Part shown: one piece after another, positions 18,113-27,400 of the stretch
Numbering within the stretch: the stretch's first letter is position 1
Layout of the letters: each line of letters starts with the position of its first letter
Source: Nonomuraea sediminis
GTDB lineage: Bacteria; Actinomycetota; Actinomycetes; Streptosporangiales; Streptosporangiaceae
Assembly (NCBI RefSeq): GCF_018531495.1
Contig: NZ_JAHDTI010000001.1
Coordinates: forward strand, 1,054,001 to 1,118,000
Direction of reading: 5' to 3'
Length of the DNA stretch: 64,000 bases
Notes under the pieces: generated by a model
What the model was told of the DNA's origin: nothing
What the model saw: the letters and a program-made list of their open reading frames with translations, nothing else
Database searches by the model: none
Position numbers and translations under genes: made by a program

Positions 18113-19300
18113 ATGCGTTTTGGCGTGAACTACACGCCGTCTCGGGGATGGTTCCATCACTGGCTCGACCTGGATCCGGCGTCCGTGCGGAAGGACTTCG
18201 ACCAGATCAGCGCCCTGGGGCTGGATCACGTCCGGATATTTCCGTTGTGGCCGCTGTTGCAGCCGCACAGGGGGCTGATCCGGCGAGCGGCGGTCGACGA
18301 CGTCCTGCGCGTCGTGGACGTGGCCGGGGAGGCCGGGCTCGACGTGCAGGTGGACCTGCTGCAGGGGCATCTGTCCAGCTTCGACTTCTATCCGGTGTGG
18401 GTGCGGACCTGGCACGAGCGGAACATCTTCACCGATCCCGACGTGGTGGCCGCCCAGGCGGAGCTGGTGCGCACGGTGGCGGCGGCGCTGGCCGACCGGC
18501 CCAACCTGCTCGGGCTCACGCTGGGCAACGAGCCCAACAACCTGGTCGCGCACAACCCGGTCACCGCCGACGAGGTGGACGCCTGGCTCGACACCCTGCT
18601 GGCGGCCTGCGCGGAGGCTGATCCCGGGCACCCCCACGTGCACTCCGCCTACGACGCCACCTGGTACACCGACGACCATCCGTTCACTCCGCGGGCCAGC
18701 GCCACGAAGGGGGCGCTGACCACCGTGCATCCGTGGGTGTTCTCCGGCGACTGCGCGCGGCGCTACGGGCCGCTGTCGGTGGAGACCACGCAGCTGGCGG
18801 CGTACGTCGTGGAGCTGGCCAAGGCCTACGCCGACGACCCTGGGCGCCAGGTGTGGGTGCAGGAGATCGGCGCCCCCGAGCCCCACATCCCGGCCGGGGA
18901 CGCGGCGGCCTTCGCCACGCGGGCGCTCCGCGCGCTCCTGGCCAGGCCGGGGCTGTGGGGCGTGACGTGGTGGTGCTCCCACGACGTGGACCGCGGGCTC
19001 ATGGACTTCCCCGAGCTCGAGTACACGCTCGGCCTGCTGACCAACGACGGCCGCCCCAAACCCGTCGCCCACGCCTACACCGCCGCCGCGCGCGAGGAGC
19101 GTGCCGTGGGCCTGGGCGGGGACGCGCTGGTCTTCGGGGGGGTCCGGTCGGAATCGGCGCCGGGCGGTAGCTTCTTCGAAGCCTGGATGGCGCGGGCGGC
19201 GGCCGCGGGGCACGGGCCCGCGATCGTGCTGGCCTCGCGGGTGGACGACGCGGCGCACCTGGCCGGGCGCGGCATCACGAACGTTCTGGAGCTCTCATGA
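18113..19300 (+). CDS. GH5-like (clan GH-A) glycoside hydrolase
   Basis: A 395-residue TIM-barrel enzyme without signal peptide. MRFGVNYTPSRGWF opens strand 1, the acid/base Glu is in LGLTLGNEPNN, and the nucleophile Glu is in VWVQEIGAPE. HPWVFSG and WWCSHDV are further clan GH-A signatures. It resembles GH5 mannanase/glucosidase-like proteins, but the subfamily and substrate are uncertain. AAAGG 9 nt before the ATG is the ribosome-binding site. It lies between NagZ and the fucosidase in the transporter operon, which makes hydrolysis of a mixed oligosaccharide plausible. Confidence 0.8.
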   Translation: MRFGVNYTPSRGWFHHWLDLDPASVRKDFDQISALGLDHVRIFPLWPLLQPHRGLIRRAAVDDVLRVVDVAGEAGLDVQVDLLQGHLSSFDFYPVWVRTWHERNIFTDPDVVAAQAELVRTVAAALADRPNLLGLTLGNEPNNLVAHNPVTADEVDAWLDTLLAACAEADPGHPHVHSAYDATWYTDDHPFTPRASATKGALTTVHPWVFSGDCARRYGPLSVETTQLAAYVVELAKAYADDPGRQVWVQEIGAPEPHIPAGDAAAFATRALRALLARPGLWGVTWWCSHDVDRGLMDFPELEYTLGLLTNDGRPKPVAHAYTAAAREERAVGLGGDALVFGGVRSESAPGGSFFEAWMARAAAAGHGPAIVLASRVDDAAHLAGRGITNVLELS

Positions 19301-20520
19301 CCATGCAGCCCTGGTTCCCCGACGCCAAGCTCGGGATCTTCGTCCACTGGGGGATCTACGCCGTCGACGGGATCGCCGAGTCGTGGTCGTTCTACAACGG
19401 GCAGATCAGCCACGAGGACTACATGAAGCAGATCCCGGGCTTCACCGCCTCGGCCTTCGACGCCTCCGCCTGGGCCTCCCTGTTCGCCGAGGCGGGGGCG
19501 CGCTACGCCGTACTGACGGCCAAGCACCACGACGGGTTCGCGCTGTGGCCGACGGCGCTGTCGTCGCTACGGACCGAGCGGGACCTGGTGGGCGAGTACA
19601 CGGCGGCGATGCGGGCGCAGGGGCTGCGGGCAGGGCTGTACTTCTCGCATCTGGACTGGTCGCATCCCGACTACGCGAGCGTGGGATCGGGTGACAACCG
19701 CTTCGCGTATCCGCCGCCAGGGCAGGAGGATCCTGAGCGGTGGGAGCGCTTCCTGGCCTTCCATCGAGGGCAGCTGGCGGAGCTGCAGGAGCGTTATGCG
19801 CCCGACCTGTTGTGGTTCGACGGCGACTGGGAGCGTTCGGCGGCCTTGTGGCGGATGGACGCGCTGCGGGAGGAGCTGCAGGGCCGCCAGCCGTCCGTGG
19901 TGATAAATGGCCGCATGCAGGGCTTCGGGGACTATGCCACTCCGGAGCAGGGCGTGCCCATCGATCCGCCCGCCGGGCCGTGGGAGCTGTGCCTGACGAT
20001 CAACGACTCGTGGGGGTGGCAGGAGAGCGACACCAACCACAAGTCGGTCAGGCAGCTCGTCCGCGTCTTCGCCGAGACGATCGGCGGCGGGGGCAACCTC
20101 CTGCTCGACGTCGGGCCGCGCGCCGACGGCAGCATCACCCCCGAGCAGCAGGTACGGCTGCGCGGCCTGGGATCCTGGATCCGCGCCCACGCTCCGGCCG
20201 TCTACGGCACGCTCCGCGGGCTGCCGCCCGGCCACTTCAACGGCGCCACCACGCTGTCTGCCGACCGGCGCCGCCTCTACCTGTTCGTCTTCGACCGCCC
20301 CAACGAGTACGTCGTCCTGCGCGGCGTGCGCAGCACGGTCACCGGCGTGCGGACGCTCGCGGGCAGGCCCCTTCACCACACCCGCTTCGGCGGCCTCGGG
20401 GAGGTGCCCGGCTGGGAGTACATCTACGTCGAGGACTCCGACCTGGACCCCCTCTGCACGGTCCTCGAGGTCGCCCTCGACTCCCCCCTCGAAACCTACC
20501 GAACCCACACCCGCGACTGA
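19297..20520 (+). CDS. Alpha-L-fucosidase, glycoside hydrolase family 29
   Basis: A 407-residue GH29 enzyme. The N-terminal barrel starts PWFPDAKLGIFVHWGIYAV, continues with YAVLTAKHHDGFALWPT and carries the nucleophile aspartate in LLWFDGDWE. NLLLDVGPRADGSI closes the barrel before a small beta domain. No signal peptide, so it should remove alpha-fucose from sugars after import. The ATGA overlap with the GH5-like gene makes it the last member of the operon. Its presence suggests a fucosylated, N-acetylhexosamine-containing glycan as the natural substrate. Confidence 0.93.
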   Translation: MTMQPWFPDAKLGIFVHWGIYAVDGIAESWSFYNGQISHEDYMKQIPGFTASAFDASAWASLFAEAGARYAVLTAKHHDGFALWPTALSSLRTERDLVGEYTAAMRAQGLRAGLYFSHLDWSHPDYASVGSGDNRFAYPPPGQEDPERWERFLAFHRGQLAELQERYAPDLLWFDGDWERSAALWRMDALREELQGRQPSVVINGRMQGFGDYATPEQGVPIDPPAGPWELCLTINDSWGWQESDTNHKSVRQLVRVFAETIGGGGNLLLDVGPRADGSITPEQQVRLRGLGSWIRAHAPAVYGTLRGLPPGHFNGATTLSADRRRLYLFVFDRPNEYVVLRGVRSTVTGVRTLAGRPLHHTRFGGLGEVPGWEYIYVEDSDLDPLCTVLEVALDSPLETYRTHTRD

Positions 20521-20552
20521 CCTCCCCCGCCGCCGGAGGGACCCTTCCGCCG

Positions 20553-20624
20553 CCCCGGGGCCACTCCGCCCCACCCTCCCCGGGGTCACTCCACTTCACC
20601 CTCCCGGGGTCACTCCACCCCACC
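20553..20624. repeat. Three tandem 21-26-bp GC-rich units
   Basis: Three imperfect units built on CCCGGGG[T/C]CACTCC followed by a CCCACC-like tail, between the end of the fucosidase operon and the convergent ArsR-type gene. The CCCCGGGG core is palindromic. No U-rich tail follows, so it is not a classical terminator. Confidence 0.65.
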
Positions 20625-20652
20625 TTGCAACCACCACCCGCATCCCTGGGGG

Positions 20653-21237
20653 TTATTGGTCGGTGACGCCGACTGGGAAGCAGTCGAAGTGGATGACCAC
20701 GTGTTCCGTGCTCGCGGGGGCGGAGCGTTTGTCGGAGACGGCGCGGTAGTGCTCGAGGATCTCGAAGACGTCGTCGCGCAGCTGCGTCGTCTCCTCGAGC
20801 GTGAGGCGTAGCGAGCGGCGGCCCAGGCTGCTGGCCAGCACCCACTCCTCGGGCGCGGTCGTGGACTCCTCCCGCCAGCGGCGCAGCTCGGCGCCCCGCT
20901 GCCGGAGCAGGTCGTCGAGCAGGAACTCGAACGCGGTCGAGGCCTCGGGATCGTCCTGCGGCGCGGGGCCGTAGGAGAAGCCGCCGGGGACGAGCCGCCA
21001 GTACTTCTCCTTGCCCTTGCCGAGCTCGGGAGCCACCTCGATCATGCCGTGCCTGGCCAGCTCGCGCAGGTGGTAGCTGGTCGCGCCGGTGTTCTGCCCG
21101 ACCATGCCGGCGAGCTTGGTGGCGGTGGACGGGCCGTGCTCGTCCAACAGCTCGTACAGGCGCAGCCGCAGCGGGTGGGCGAACGACTTCAGCGCGCCCT
21201 GATCCAGAGTTCGCGCGGAAAAGGTCTTGCCTGCCAT
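20653..21237 (-). CDS. ArsR-like winged-helix transcriptional regulator
   Basis: A 194-residue regulator. Residues 10-85 hold the ArsR/HTH_20 fold (ALKSFAHPLRLRLYELLDEHG, NTGATSYHLRELARHGMI). The C-terminal half is helical and Arg/Glu rich and has no metal-binding cysteine box. ATG 21237 is chosen because AGGTG lies 8 nt upstream; the GTG at 21246 has none. It is divergent from an MFS exporter with several palindromes between them, a layout typical of a repressor controlling itself and an efflux pump. The ligand is unknown. Confidence 0.9.
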   Translation of the reverse strand: MAGKTFSARTLDQGALKSFAHPLRLRLYELLDEHGPSTATKLAGMVGQNTGATSYHLRELARHGMIEVAPELGKGKEKYWRLVPGGFSYGPAPQDDPEASTAFEFLLDDLLRQRGAELRRWREESTTAPEEWVLASSLGRRSLRLTLEETTQLRDDVFEILEHYRAVSDKRSAPASTEHVVIHFDCFPVGVTDQ

Positions 21238-21303
21238 AGTGTGCACACCTATCTTTGCAAAGAAATCTATGCACAGATTCCCTTACACACTATCGGAGCT
21301 CTG
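21235..21303. promoter_or_regulatory. Palindrome-rich divergent operator region
   Basis: It contains a perfect 10-bp palindrome GTGTGCACAC (21239-21248), a perfect 12-bp palindrome TCTTTGCAAAGA (21252-21263), AATCT-N6-AGATT (21264-21279) and long-range arms ATAGTGTG (21236-21243) and CACACTAT (21286-21293). These are candidate binding sites for the ArsR-like protein. GGAG at 21295-21298 serves the MFS start. Confidence 0.6.
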
Positions 21304-22674
21304 ATGACCCCGCCATCGCCCCGCCCGCACTCCCCGGCCCCCAAGCGTGACCGGTCGTCGACGAACCCCCCAGTCGGCGAACGCGACGGAGCGTCGAAGC
21401 GCCAGGAGCCCGCGTTCGACAGGAGGGGGCTTTCGTTTCTGTTGGGGTCGACGGGGGTGTCGAACCTGGCCGATGGGGTGCTCAAGGTGGGGGCGCCGCT
21501 GCTGGCCGTGAGCCTGACGCGCTCCCCTGTCGAGGTGTCGGTCATCGGGACGGCGACCACGCTGCCGTGGCTGCTCCTGGCCCTGCCGGCCGGCGCCGTC
21601 GCCGACCGCATGGACAGGCGGCGGGTCATGGTCGTGGCCAACGTCCTGCGCACCGGTGTGCTGCTGGGAATCGCCACGATCCTGCTGCTCGGCGTGCGGA
21701 ACCTGTGGGTGCTGGCCGCGGCGGTGCTGCTCGCGGGCGTGGCGGAGGTGTTCGCCGACACGTGCGCGCAGGCGGTGCTGCCGATGACGGTGCCACGTGA
21801 CCGGCTCGCCTGGGCGAACGGCCGCATCGTCGGCCTGCAGACCGTCGGCAACGACTTCCTCGGCGCGCCGCTCGCGGGCCTGCTCGTCGCCGCACTCCCC
21901 GCCGCGATCCTCGGCGCCCCGGCCATCCTGTACGGCGCCGCCGCCCTCCTCCTGGCGGGCATGCCGGGCCGCTACCGCTCCGCCCAGGGCAGGACCGCGG
22001 GCTCGGGCTCGGGCTCAGGCTCGGGCTGGAGGAAGGAGATCGGGGAGGCGATGCGGTTCCTGTGGGGGCACCGCTTCCTCAGGACGCTGGCGGTCTCGGC
22101 GGGGCTGCTGAACCTGTCCAGCGCCGCCTACTTCGCCGTGTTCGTGCTGTGGGCCGTGGGCGACGGGTCCGCGATCGGCATCCCGTCCAGCAGGTACGGC
22201 CTGGTGATGTCCGCGCTGGCCGCCGGAGCGCTGGTGGGGTCGCTGGTCTCCGCGAGGGTGACCGTACTGCTCGGCGAGGGCAGGACGCTCGTGGGTACGT
22301 GGCTGGCCAATGCCCTGCTGCTGCTCGTGCCGGTGATCGCGCCGGTGGAGTGGGCGCTGTACCCGACCGCGGTGTTGCTGGGCGTGTTCGGGGCGGCGGC
22401 CAACGTCCTGGTGATCTCCACCCGCCAGCGTCTGATCCCCGACGCGCTGCTCGGCCGGGTGAACTCCGTCTACCGCCTGATCGGCATGGGCGGCATGCCG
22501 CTGGGCGCGGCGCTCGGCGGGCTCGTGGGCGAGCTGGGGCTACAGATCGTCTTCTACGGGTCTGTCGGGGTCAGCTTGATCGCCGTGGGACTGGTCTGGC
22601 GCGCATTGACAGATCAAATTTCCGGGCCTCTGACCAGCGCACCCACAATTTCAGGCATATCCAGATCACGTTAA
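21304..22674 (+). CDS. MFS transporter, MFS_3 / EntS-like exporter
   Basis: A 456-residue, 12-helix major facilitator. A hydrophilic N-terminal tail of about 45 residues precedes helix 1 (LLGSTGVSNLADGVLKVGAP). The motif A region reads AVADRMDRRRVMVVANVLR. AVLPMTVPRDRLAWANGR and GRVNSVYRLIGMGGMPLGA are typical of the MFS_3 group, which exports siderophores, macrolides and other small molecules. The central loop contains a Gly-Ser run encoded by a hexamer repeat at 22000-22026. It is divergent from the ArsR-like gene and probably derepressed by the exported compound. Confidence 0.9.
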   Translation: MTPPSPRPHSPAPKRDRSSTNPPVGERDGASKRQEPAFDRRGLSFLLGSTGVSNLADGVLKVGAPLLAVSLTRSPVEVSVIGTATTLPWLLLALPAGAVADRMDRRRVMVVANVLRTGVLLGIATILLLGVRNLWVLAAAVLLAGVAEVFADTCAQAVLPMTVPRDRLAWANGRIVGLQTVGNDFLGAPLAGLLVAALPAAILGAPAILYGAAALLLAGMPGRYRSAQGRTAGSGSGSGSGWRKEIGEAMRFLWGHRFLRTLAVSAGLLNLSSAAYFAVFVLWAVGDGSAIGIPSSRYGLVMSALAAGALVGSLVSARVTVLLGEGRTLVGTWLANALLLLVPVIAPVEWALYPTAVLLGVFGAAANVLVISTRQRLIPDALLGRVNSVYRLIGMGGMPLGAALGGLVGELGLQIVFYGSVGVSLIAVGLVWRALTDQISGPLTSAPTISGISRSR

Positions 22675-22731
22675 GTGCCCTATCCCCTGCACTGAGATGA
22701 CATGATTTACCCCGAGCAATGAGGGGATGGC

Positions 22732-23538
22732 ATGCGGGAGATCGGCGGACGGTACCTCCTGAACGAGGAGGCCGGTCGTGGGGGTATGGGCGTCGTGTGG
22801 CGGGCGTTCGATCAGCTGCTTCACCGTCAGGTGGCACTCAAGGAGCTGACTCTGTCCGGTGAGGCCGAGATGGTGCGCAGGCGGGTGCTCAGGGAGGCCA
22901 GGATGGCCGCCGGACTGACGCATCCCAACATCGTCACGGTGCACGACCTCATAGAGGAGAGCGGCAAGCTCTGGATCATCATGGAGTACCTGGAGGGGCT
23001 CTCCCTGCACCAGTTGCTCTCGCAGGTCGGCACGCTCCCCGCGCAGTCGGTCGCCGCGATCGGCCAGCACCTGCTCGCCGCGCTGCGCACCGCCCACAAG
23101 GCCGGCGTGTTACATCGCGACATCAAGCCGGCCAACGTGATGCTGACCGGTGACCGGGTGGTGCTCACCGACTTCGGCATCGCCACCGCCGAGGGCGACA
23201 TCCGCATGACCACCTCGCGCAGGCTGCGCGGCACCCCGGCGTTCATGGCCCCGGAGAGGCTGTACGGCGGGCCTGCCAGCAAGGAGGCCGACATGTGGTC
23301 CTTCGGGGCCACCCTGTACAGCGCGGTCGAGGGGCAGCCGCCGTACCCGGGCCAGGACGCGGCGACCGTGCTCGGCATGGCGCGCAGCGGCACCTTCCCG
23401 ACGCCGCGCCGGGCAGGCATCCTGCGCCCGCTCATCGAAGGCCTGCTCCACCACGACCCGGTGCGGCGCTACACGCCGGAGCAGACCGCCGGCCTGCTCG
23501 CCGGGATGCGGGCCAGCAACTACCCGGCCGCCATCTGA
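22732..23538 (+). CDS. Short soluble Ser/Thr protein kinase
   Basis: A 268-residue Hanks-type kinase that ends with the catalytic domain. The glycine loop is GRGGMGVVW (15-23), the ATP-anchoring lysine is K37 in VALKEL, the catalytic loop is HRDIKPAN (128-135) and DFG is at 147-149; APERLYGGPASKEADMWSFG gives the APE-like and DMWSFG elements. Actinomycete kinases usually add a transmembrane helix and sensor domain. None is present, so it should act in the cytoplasm and be recruited by a partner. GAGGGG precedes the ATG. Targets are unknown. Confidence 0.92.
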   Translation: MREIGGRYLLNEEAGRGGMGVVWRAFDQLLHRQVALKELTLSGEAEMVRRRVLREARMAAGLTHPNIVTVHDLIEESGKLWIIMEYLEGLSLHQLLSQVGTLPAQSVAAIGQHLLAALRTAHKAGVLHRDIKPANVMLTGDRVVLTDFGIATAEGDIRMTTSRRLRGTPAFMAPERLYGGPASKEADMWSFGATLYSAVEGQPPYPGQDAATVLGMARSGTFPTPRRAGILRPLIEGLLHHDPVRRYTPEQTAGLLAGMRASNYPAAI

Positions 23539-23623
23539 GGCCTTCAGGTTCCTTCAGCTCGGTTTCAGGCGCACCTGGCGAGCCTGTCGGGGGCACAGTC
23601 CCTGACTCTCGAGGAGCCCTGCG

Positions 23624-24418
23624 ATGAAGAACCCCATGCTCGCCGCCCTGGTCGCGGCGGCGGCGCTGCTGTCCACGGCCACGCCCGCGTACGCCGAGCC
23701 CACGCCGTGGCCGGCCCCCACCCATGCCGAGCCGGCGATCCTCGGGGTTTCGGTGAGCCCGAACCCGGTGGTGCTGCGACCGGGCGAGTCCAGGACCGTC
23801 ACGGTCACGGTGAACGGCAGGGACCTGCGCGAGGTGCGGATCTCGATCGGATCCGGCAGGTACGCGCCGCTGAGCGGCGGCTGGAGCGCGTCCACCACGG
23901 TCGGCTGGGACGACCCCGAGGGCACCTGGCCCGTGCACGTGTCGGCGACGGGCGCCGACGGCAGGCAGTACACGGCGGACTCCTCGTTCACCGTGCGCCA
24001 CGAGGGCTACCGGAACCCGGGCCCGCGGGCGACGCGGATCGCCGGTTTCGACGCGAGCCCCGAACCCGTGCGCAAGGGCCGCAAGCTGACGCTCACCGGC
24101 GAGCTGCAGGTCGCGCAGTGCTACGGCGACAGCGACCACGTCTGGGACGGCTCGGGCAGGACCCGCGGCGACGACGACTACTGCCGGGACGACTCCTGGA
24201 ACGACTGGCAACGCCTGGGCGGCCGGGAGATCGGCGTCTACTTCCTGCCGAAGGGCTCGCACCGCTGGCAGTACGTCGACACGATCGAGACCGACGACGA
24301 CGGCTCCTTCGCCACCCAGGTCCGCGCCTACCGGTCCGGCACCTGGGGCGTCCGCTCCGGCGCCACCGGCGGCCTGGGCTCGTCCGAGGCCTACGACTAC
24401 GTGCGCGTCAAGCGCTGA
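23624..24418 (+). CDS. Secreted protein with Ig-like N-terminal domain, function unknown
   Basis: A 264-residue precursor with a signal peptide ending STATPAYA (about residue 24). The first mature domain has the beta-sandwich pattern VSPNPVVLRPGESRTVTVTV. The second (from FDASPEPVRKGRKLTLTGEL) contains a Trp/Asp-rich segment with two cysteines that could form a disulfide. I do not recognise a family beyond Ig-like folds. GAGGAG lies 10 nt before the ATG. It converges on the NACHT gene and the two reading frames overlap by 11 bases at their ends. Confidence 0.75.
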   Translation: MKNPMLAALVAAAALLSTATPAYAEPTPWPAPTHAEPAILGVSVSPNPVVLRPGESRTVTVTVNGRDLREVRISIGSGRYAPLSGGWSASTTVGWDDPEGTWPVHVSATGADGRQYTADSSFTVRHEGYRNPGPRATRIAGFDASPEPVRKGRKLTLTGELQVAQCYGDSDHVWDGSGRTRGDDDYCRDDSWNDWQRLGGREIGVYFLPKGSHRWQYVDTIETDDDGSFATQVRAYRSGTWGVRSGATGGLGSSEAYDYVRVKR

Positions 24419-27400
24419 CGCGCCGGGCCACCATGGCGATCACGGCCACGGCCAGGGCGGCCACCGCGAGGCCGCCGAAGGTGAGCCACGGCGCGAGCTC
24501 CCGCCCCAGCTCGTAGCCGACCGGCATGCTTCCGAAGACCGCGGCCGCCACCACAGCGGCCGCGAGCAGCGGGGACGAGCCGCGCGCGGCCGTGGCCGCC
24601 AGCAGCGCGGCCAGGCCAAGCACGACCAGCCCGATGACGGACCTGGAAGGGCTGGAGGCCGGGCCTTCAGCGAGGCCGCTCGGGCTCACCCTGGACATCA
24701 GCTCGTGGCCCACGGTGCCGTCGATGCGCTCCCCGAGCTGCAGGAGGGCGGCCACCCCCGCGAGCACGGCCACGGAGGCGGCGGCCTGGGCGCGCGCGAC
24801 GGCACGCGCGGGCCCCAGGAGCGCGAGCAGCGAGGCGGGAACCGCCACGGCGGCCACCGGAACGATCAGCGCCCCCGGCGGTTCGAAGCCGGGGAGCGCC
24901 ACGGCCACCACTTTGATCACCAGGTAGGCCGCGGCGGCGGCCACGGCCGGATGCCGATGCCAGGCGGCCACGACGACCGCCCCGCACGCGAGCACCGCGG
25001 TCCACGGCGCCCGCGACCCGGCCGGGATCAGCAGCGCACATCCCAGGACCGCGGCGCCGGCCACCAGAGCGCCGCCGCTCCCGCGCGCCCACCCCCGCAC
25101 CGCCCGACCTGCCAGGGCCGGGAGAGCGCAGCAGAGGAGCGCCAGGACCACGACCACGGGCGGCCACGGCACATCGGTGACGGGCACCGCGCACACCACC
25201 GCGGCGATCGAGGCCACCCCCGCGAAGGTCACCAACGGCCCGCCGGGGAAGTCGGCGAAGGCGGCGGGCACGTAGGCCAGGGTCGGCACGCGCCGCCGCC
25301 ACCGCAGCAGGACCACGGCCGCCAAGGCCGCACCACCCAGGACCCAGCAGGGCGCCAGGATCCACGGGACGTCGTCGGCATAGTGGTGGACGAGCACGAG
25401 CCACACCGGCGGCCCGGCGAAACAGGTGGCGGCCACGGCCGCGGCGATCCGATCCCTTCGCAGCAGGGCGACCACCACGAGCGCCACGGCCAGCGCGGTG
25501 CCCGCCCACACGGCGAATCCCTCCCACGCCGCGGGCACCAGCGTCAGTCCCGTGTCCACCGGATCCTGGGGCCGCGCCCCGGCCAACGCCGCCAGGGGGA
25601 GCGCCGCGAGCGTCAGAGGCCCGCCGTACAGGAAGGACAAGGAGGTGGCGGCCAGCAGCCGCGCGGTGCCCGACCACCACGCCAGGGCCAGCCCGGCCGC
25701 CAGGCACGCCACCAGCGGCCAGGTGGGGGACGCCTCGCCCATGGCCAGGGCGCCCGCGATCAGGACCGGCACGGCGAACCCGAGGGCGGCCCGCGTGAAC
25801 AGCGCCGGGAGCAGCAGCGGGACGGCCAGCAGGAGGAACTCCCAGACCGACCGCGCGTGCGGGGCCACGAGCATGGCCGACATCGATCTCGAGCCGAGCA
25901 GCCCGGCGAGCAACCTGCCGATCACGACGAGCAGCACGGCCATCAGCAGGCCCAGCACGACCTGGGCGGTGTCCCGGCCGACGACGCGCACGACAGCGGA
26001 GTCGGGCCAGGTGTCGATCGTGTTCCGCGCCCGCACCAGCAGCACGACGACGCCGACCCCGAGCCAGATCGCGCCGAACACGACCCAGCCAGGCCTCATG
26101 AACGCGCCGGTGGTGACCGCCGCCGCGGCCACCAGGAGCAGCACGCGTCCCATCCGGTCCGAGGCGAAACGGAACGCGCGGTCGAGGGCCGCGCCTCGTG
26201 CGGCACGGCGTTCCGCGGCCAGCTCCCGTTCCTCGGCGTAGGCGGCGACGAGGTAGTCCATCACGTGGGCGTGGCGGAACTCGTAGACGGCGCCCGTCTG
26301 GCGCAGCACGCCCCGCCGGTAGGCGTCGTCCAGGAAGGCGGGCACCGCCCACGGCAGCCGCCCGGACAGCGGCAGCCAGAGCCTGGCCAGCACCAGCCAC
26401 CTCCCCCACGGGCTGCACACGACAACGGCCGCGACCACCACCAGGACGCCAAGAACCGCGCTGTCCCAGAACGGCCCGCTGTTCACAACCGCGTCGATCA
26501 CGCCGAACTCGAGCCCGAAGATCACCGAGCCCATCGCCATCACCATCAGCGTGCCCTTGCGGTGGGCGGCGAGCACCGACAGCGGCGTGGCCGTGGCCCC
26601 TCGTACCAGCACGCGGTCGAGGTCCGCCGAGGCCAGCCCGAGTCCGAGGAACGCGGCGAACCCGAAGGCCAGCCACGACCGGCTCAGCAGCCCGAACCCG
26701 GCGCCGAAGGCCACCGCCAGCACGTTCCTGCGCGTGCGGTCCGGCACGCGCGCCGCCAGGTCCCACCAGGCCACCACCCGGCCGTGGCAGGCCAGGTAGC
26801 CCAGCCACGAGCGCGCCCGCCGGTATCCCCACCGGGCTCCCCTGGTGCCGTAGACGGCCGGCAGGAACGCGCCGAACAGGTGCCTGCGCACGTCCTCGGC
26901 CGTGGCGAAGCCCTCGAGCTCGGCGGGGTCGCGGTCGCGGCCGTCGCTGTAGACGGTCCTGGCCAGCGTCACCAGCAGCGGCGTGTCGAGGGCGGCGGCC
27001 AGCGGCCCGTCCGGGCGGGCGCGCATCCGCTCGAGCACCGGCTCCCACGCCCCGGCCTTCCCGGTCCTGGGCAGGTATCCGGCCAGGTCCTCCATGTCGA
27101 GGGCGGCGAGCTCGATGCCGGCCGCCCAGCTGACCGGCCTGGCCTCGGCCACGGCCGCCAGGTACTCCTCGGGCCGCGTGGTCAGCAGCAGCGGCGTCGT
27201 GGTCTCGTTCAGCGCCTCGAGCGCCGGTAGCCGCCGTTCCTCGGCCAGCTCGTCGAACCCGTCGAGCACCGGCAGCACCGTCCCGCCCGCCACCAGCTCG
27301 GTCGCCTGCCCCGCCAGCCGCGGGTAGTCGCGTGCCAGCTGCCCGGCCATCCAGTCCTCCAACGGCTGCTCGACCGGGTCCCACTGCGCGATGCCGAACA

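Noticed and set aside
22683-22731. CCCC...GGGG pair before the kinase as a terminator
   Set aside because: Stem is only four pairs and the GGGG is the ribosome-binding site of the kinase.
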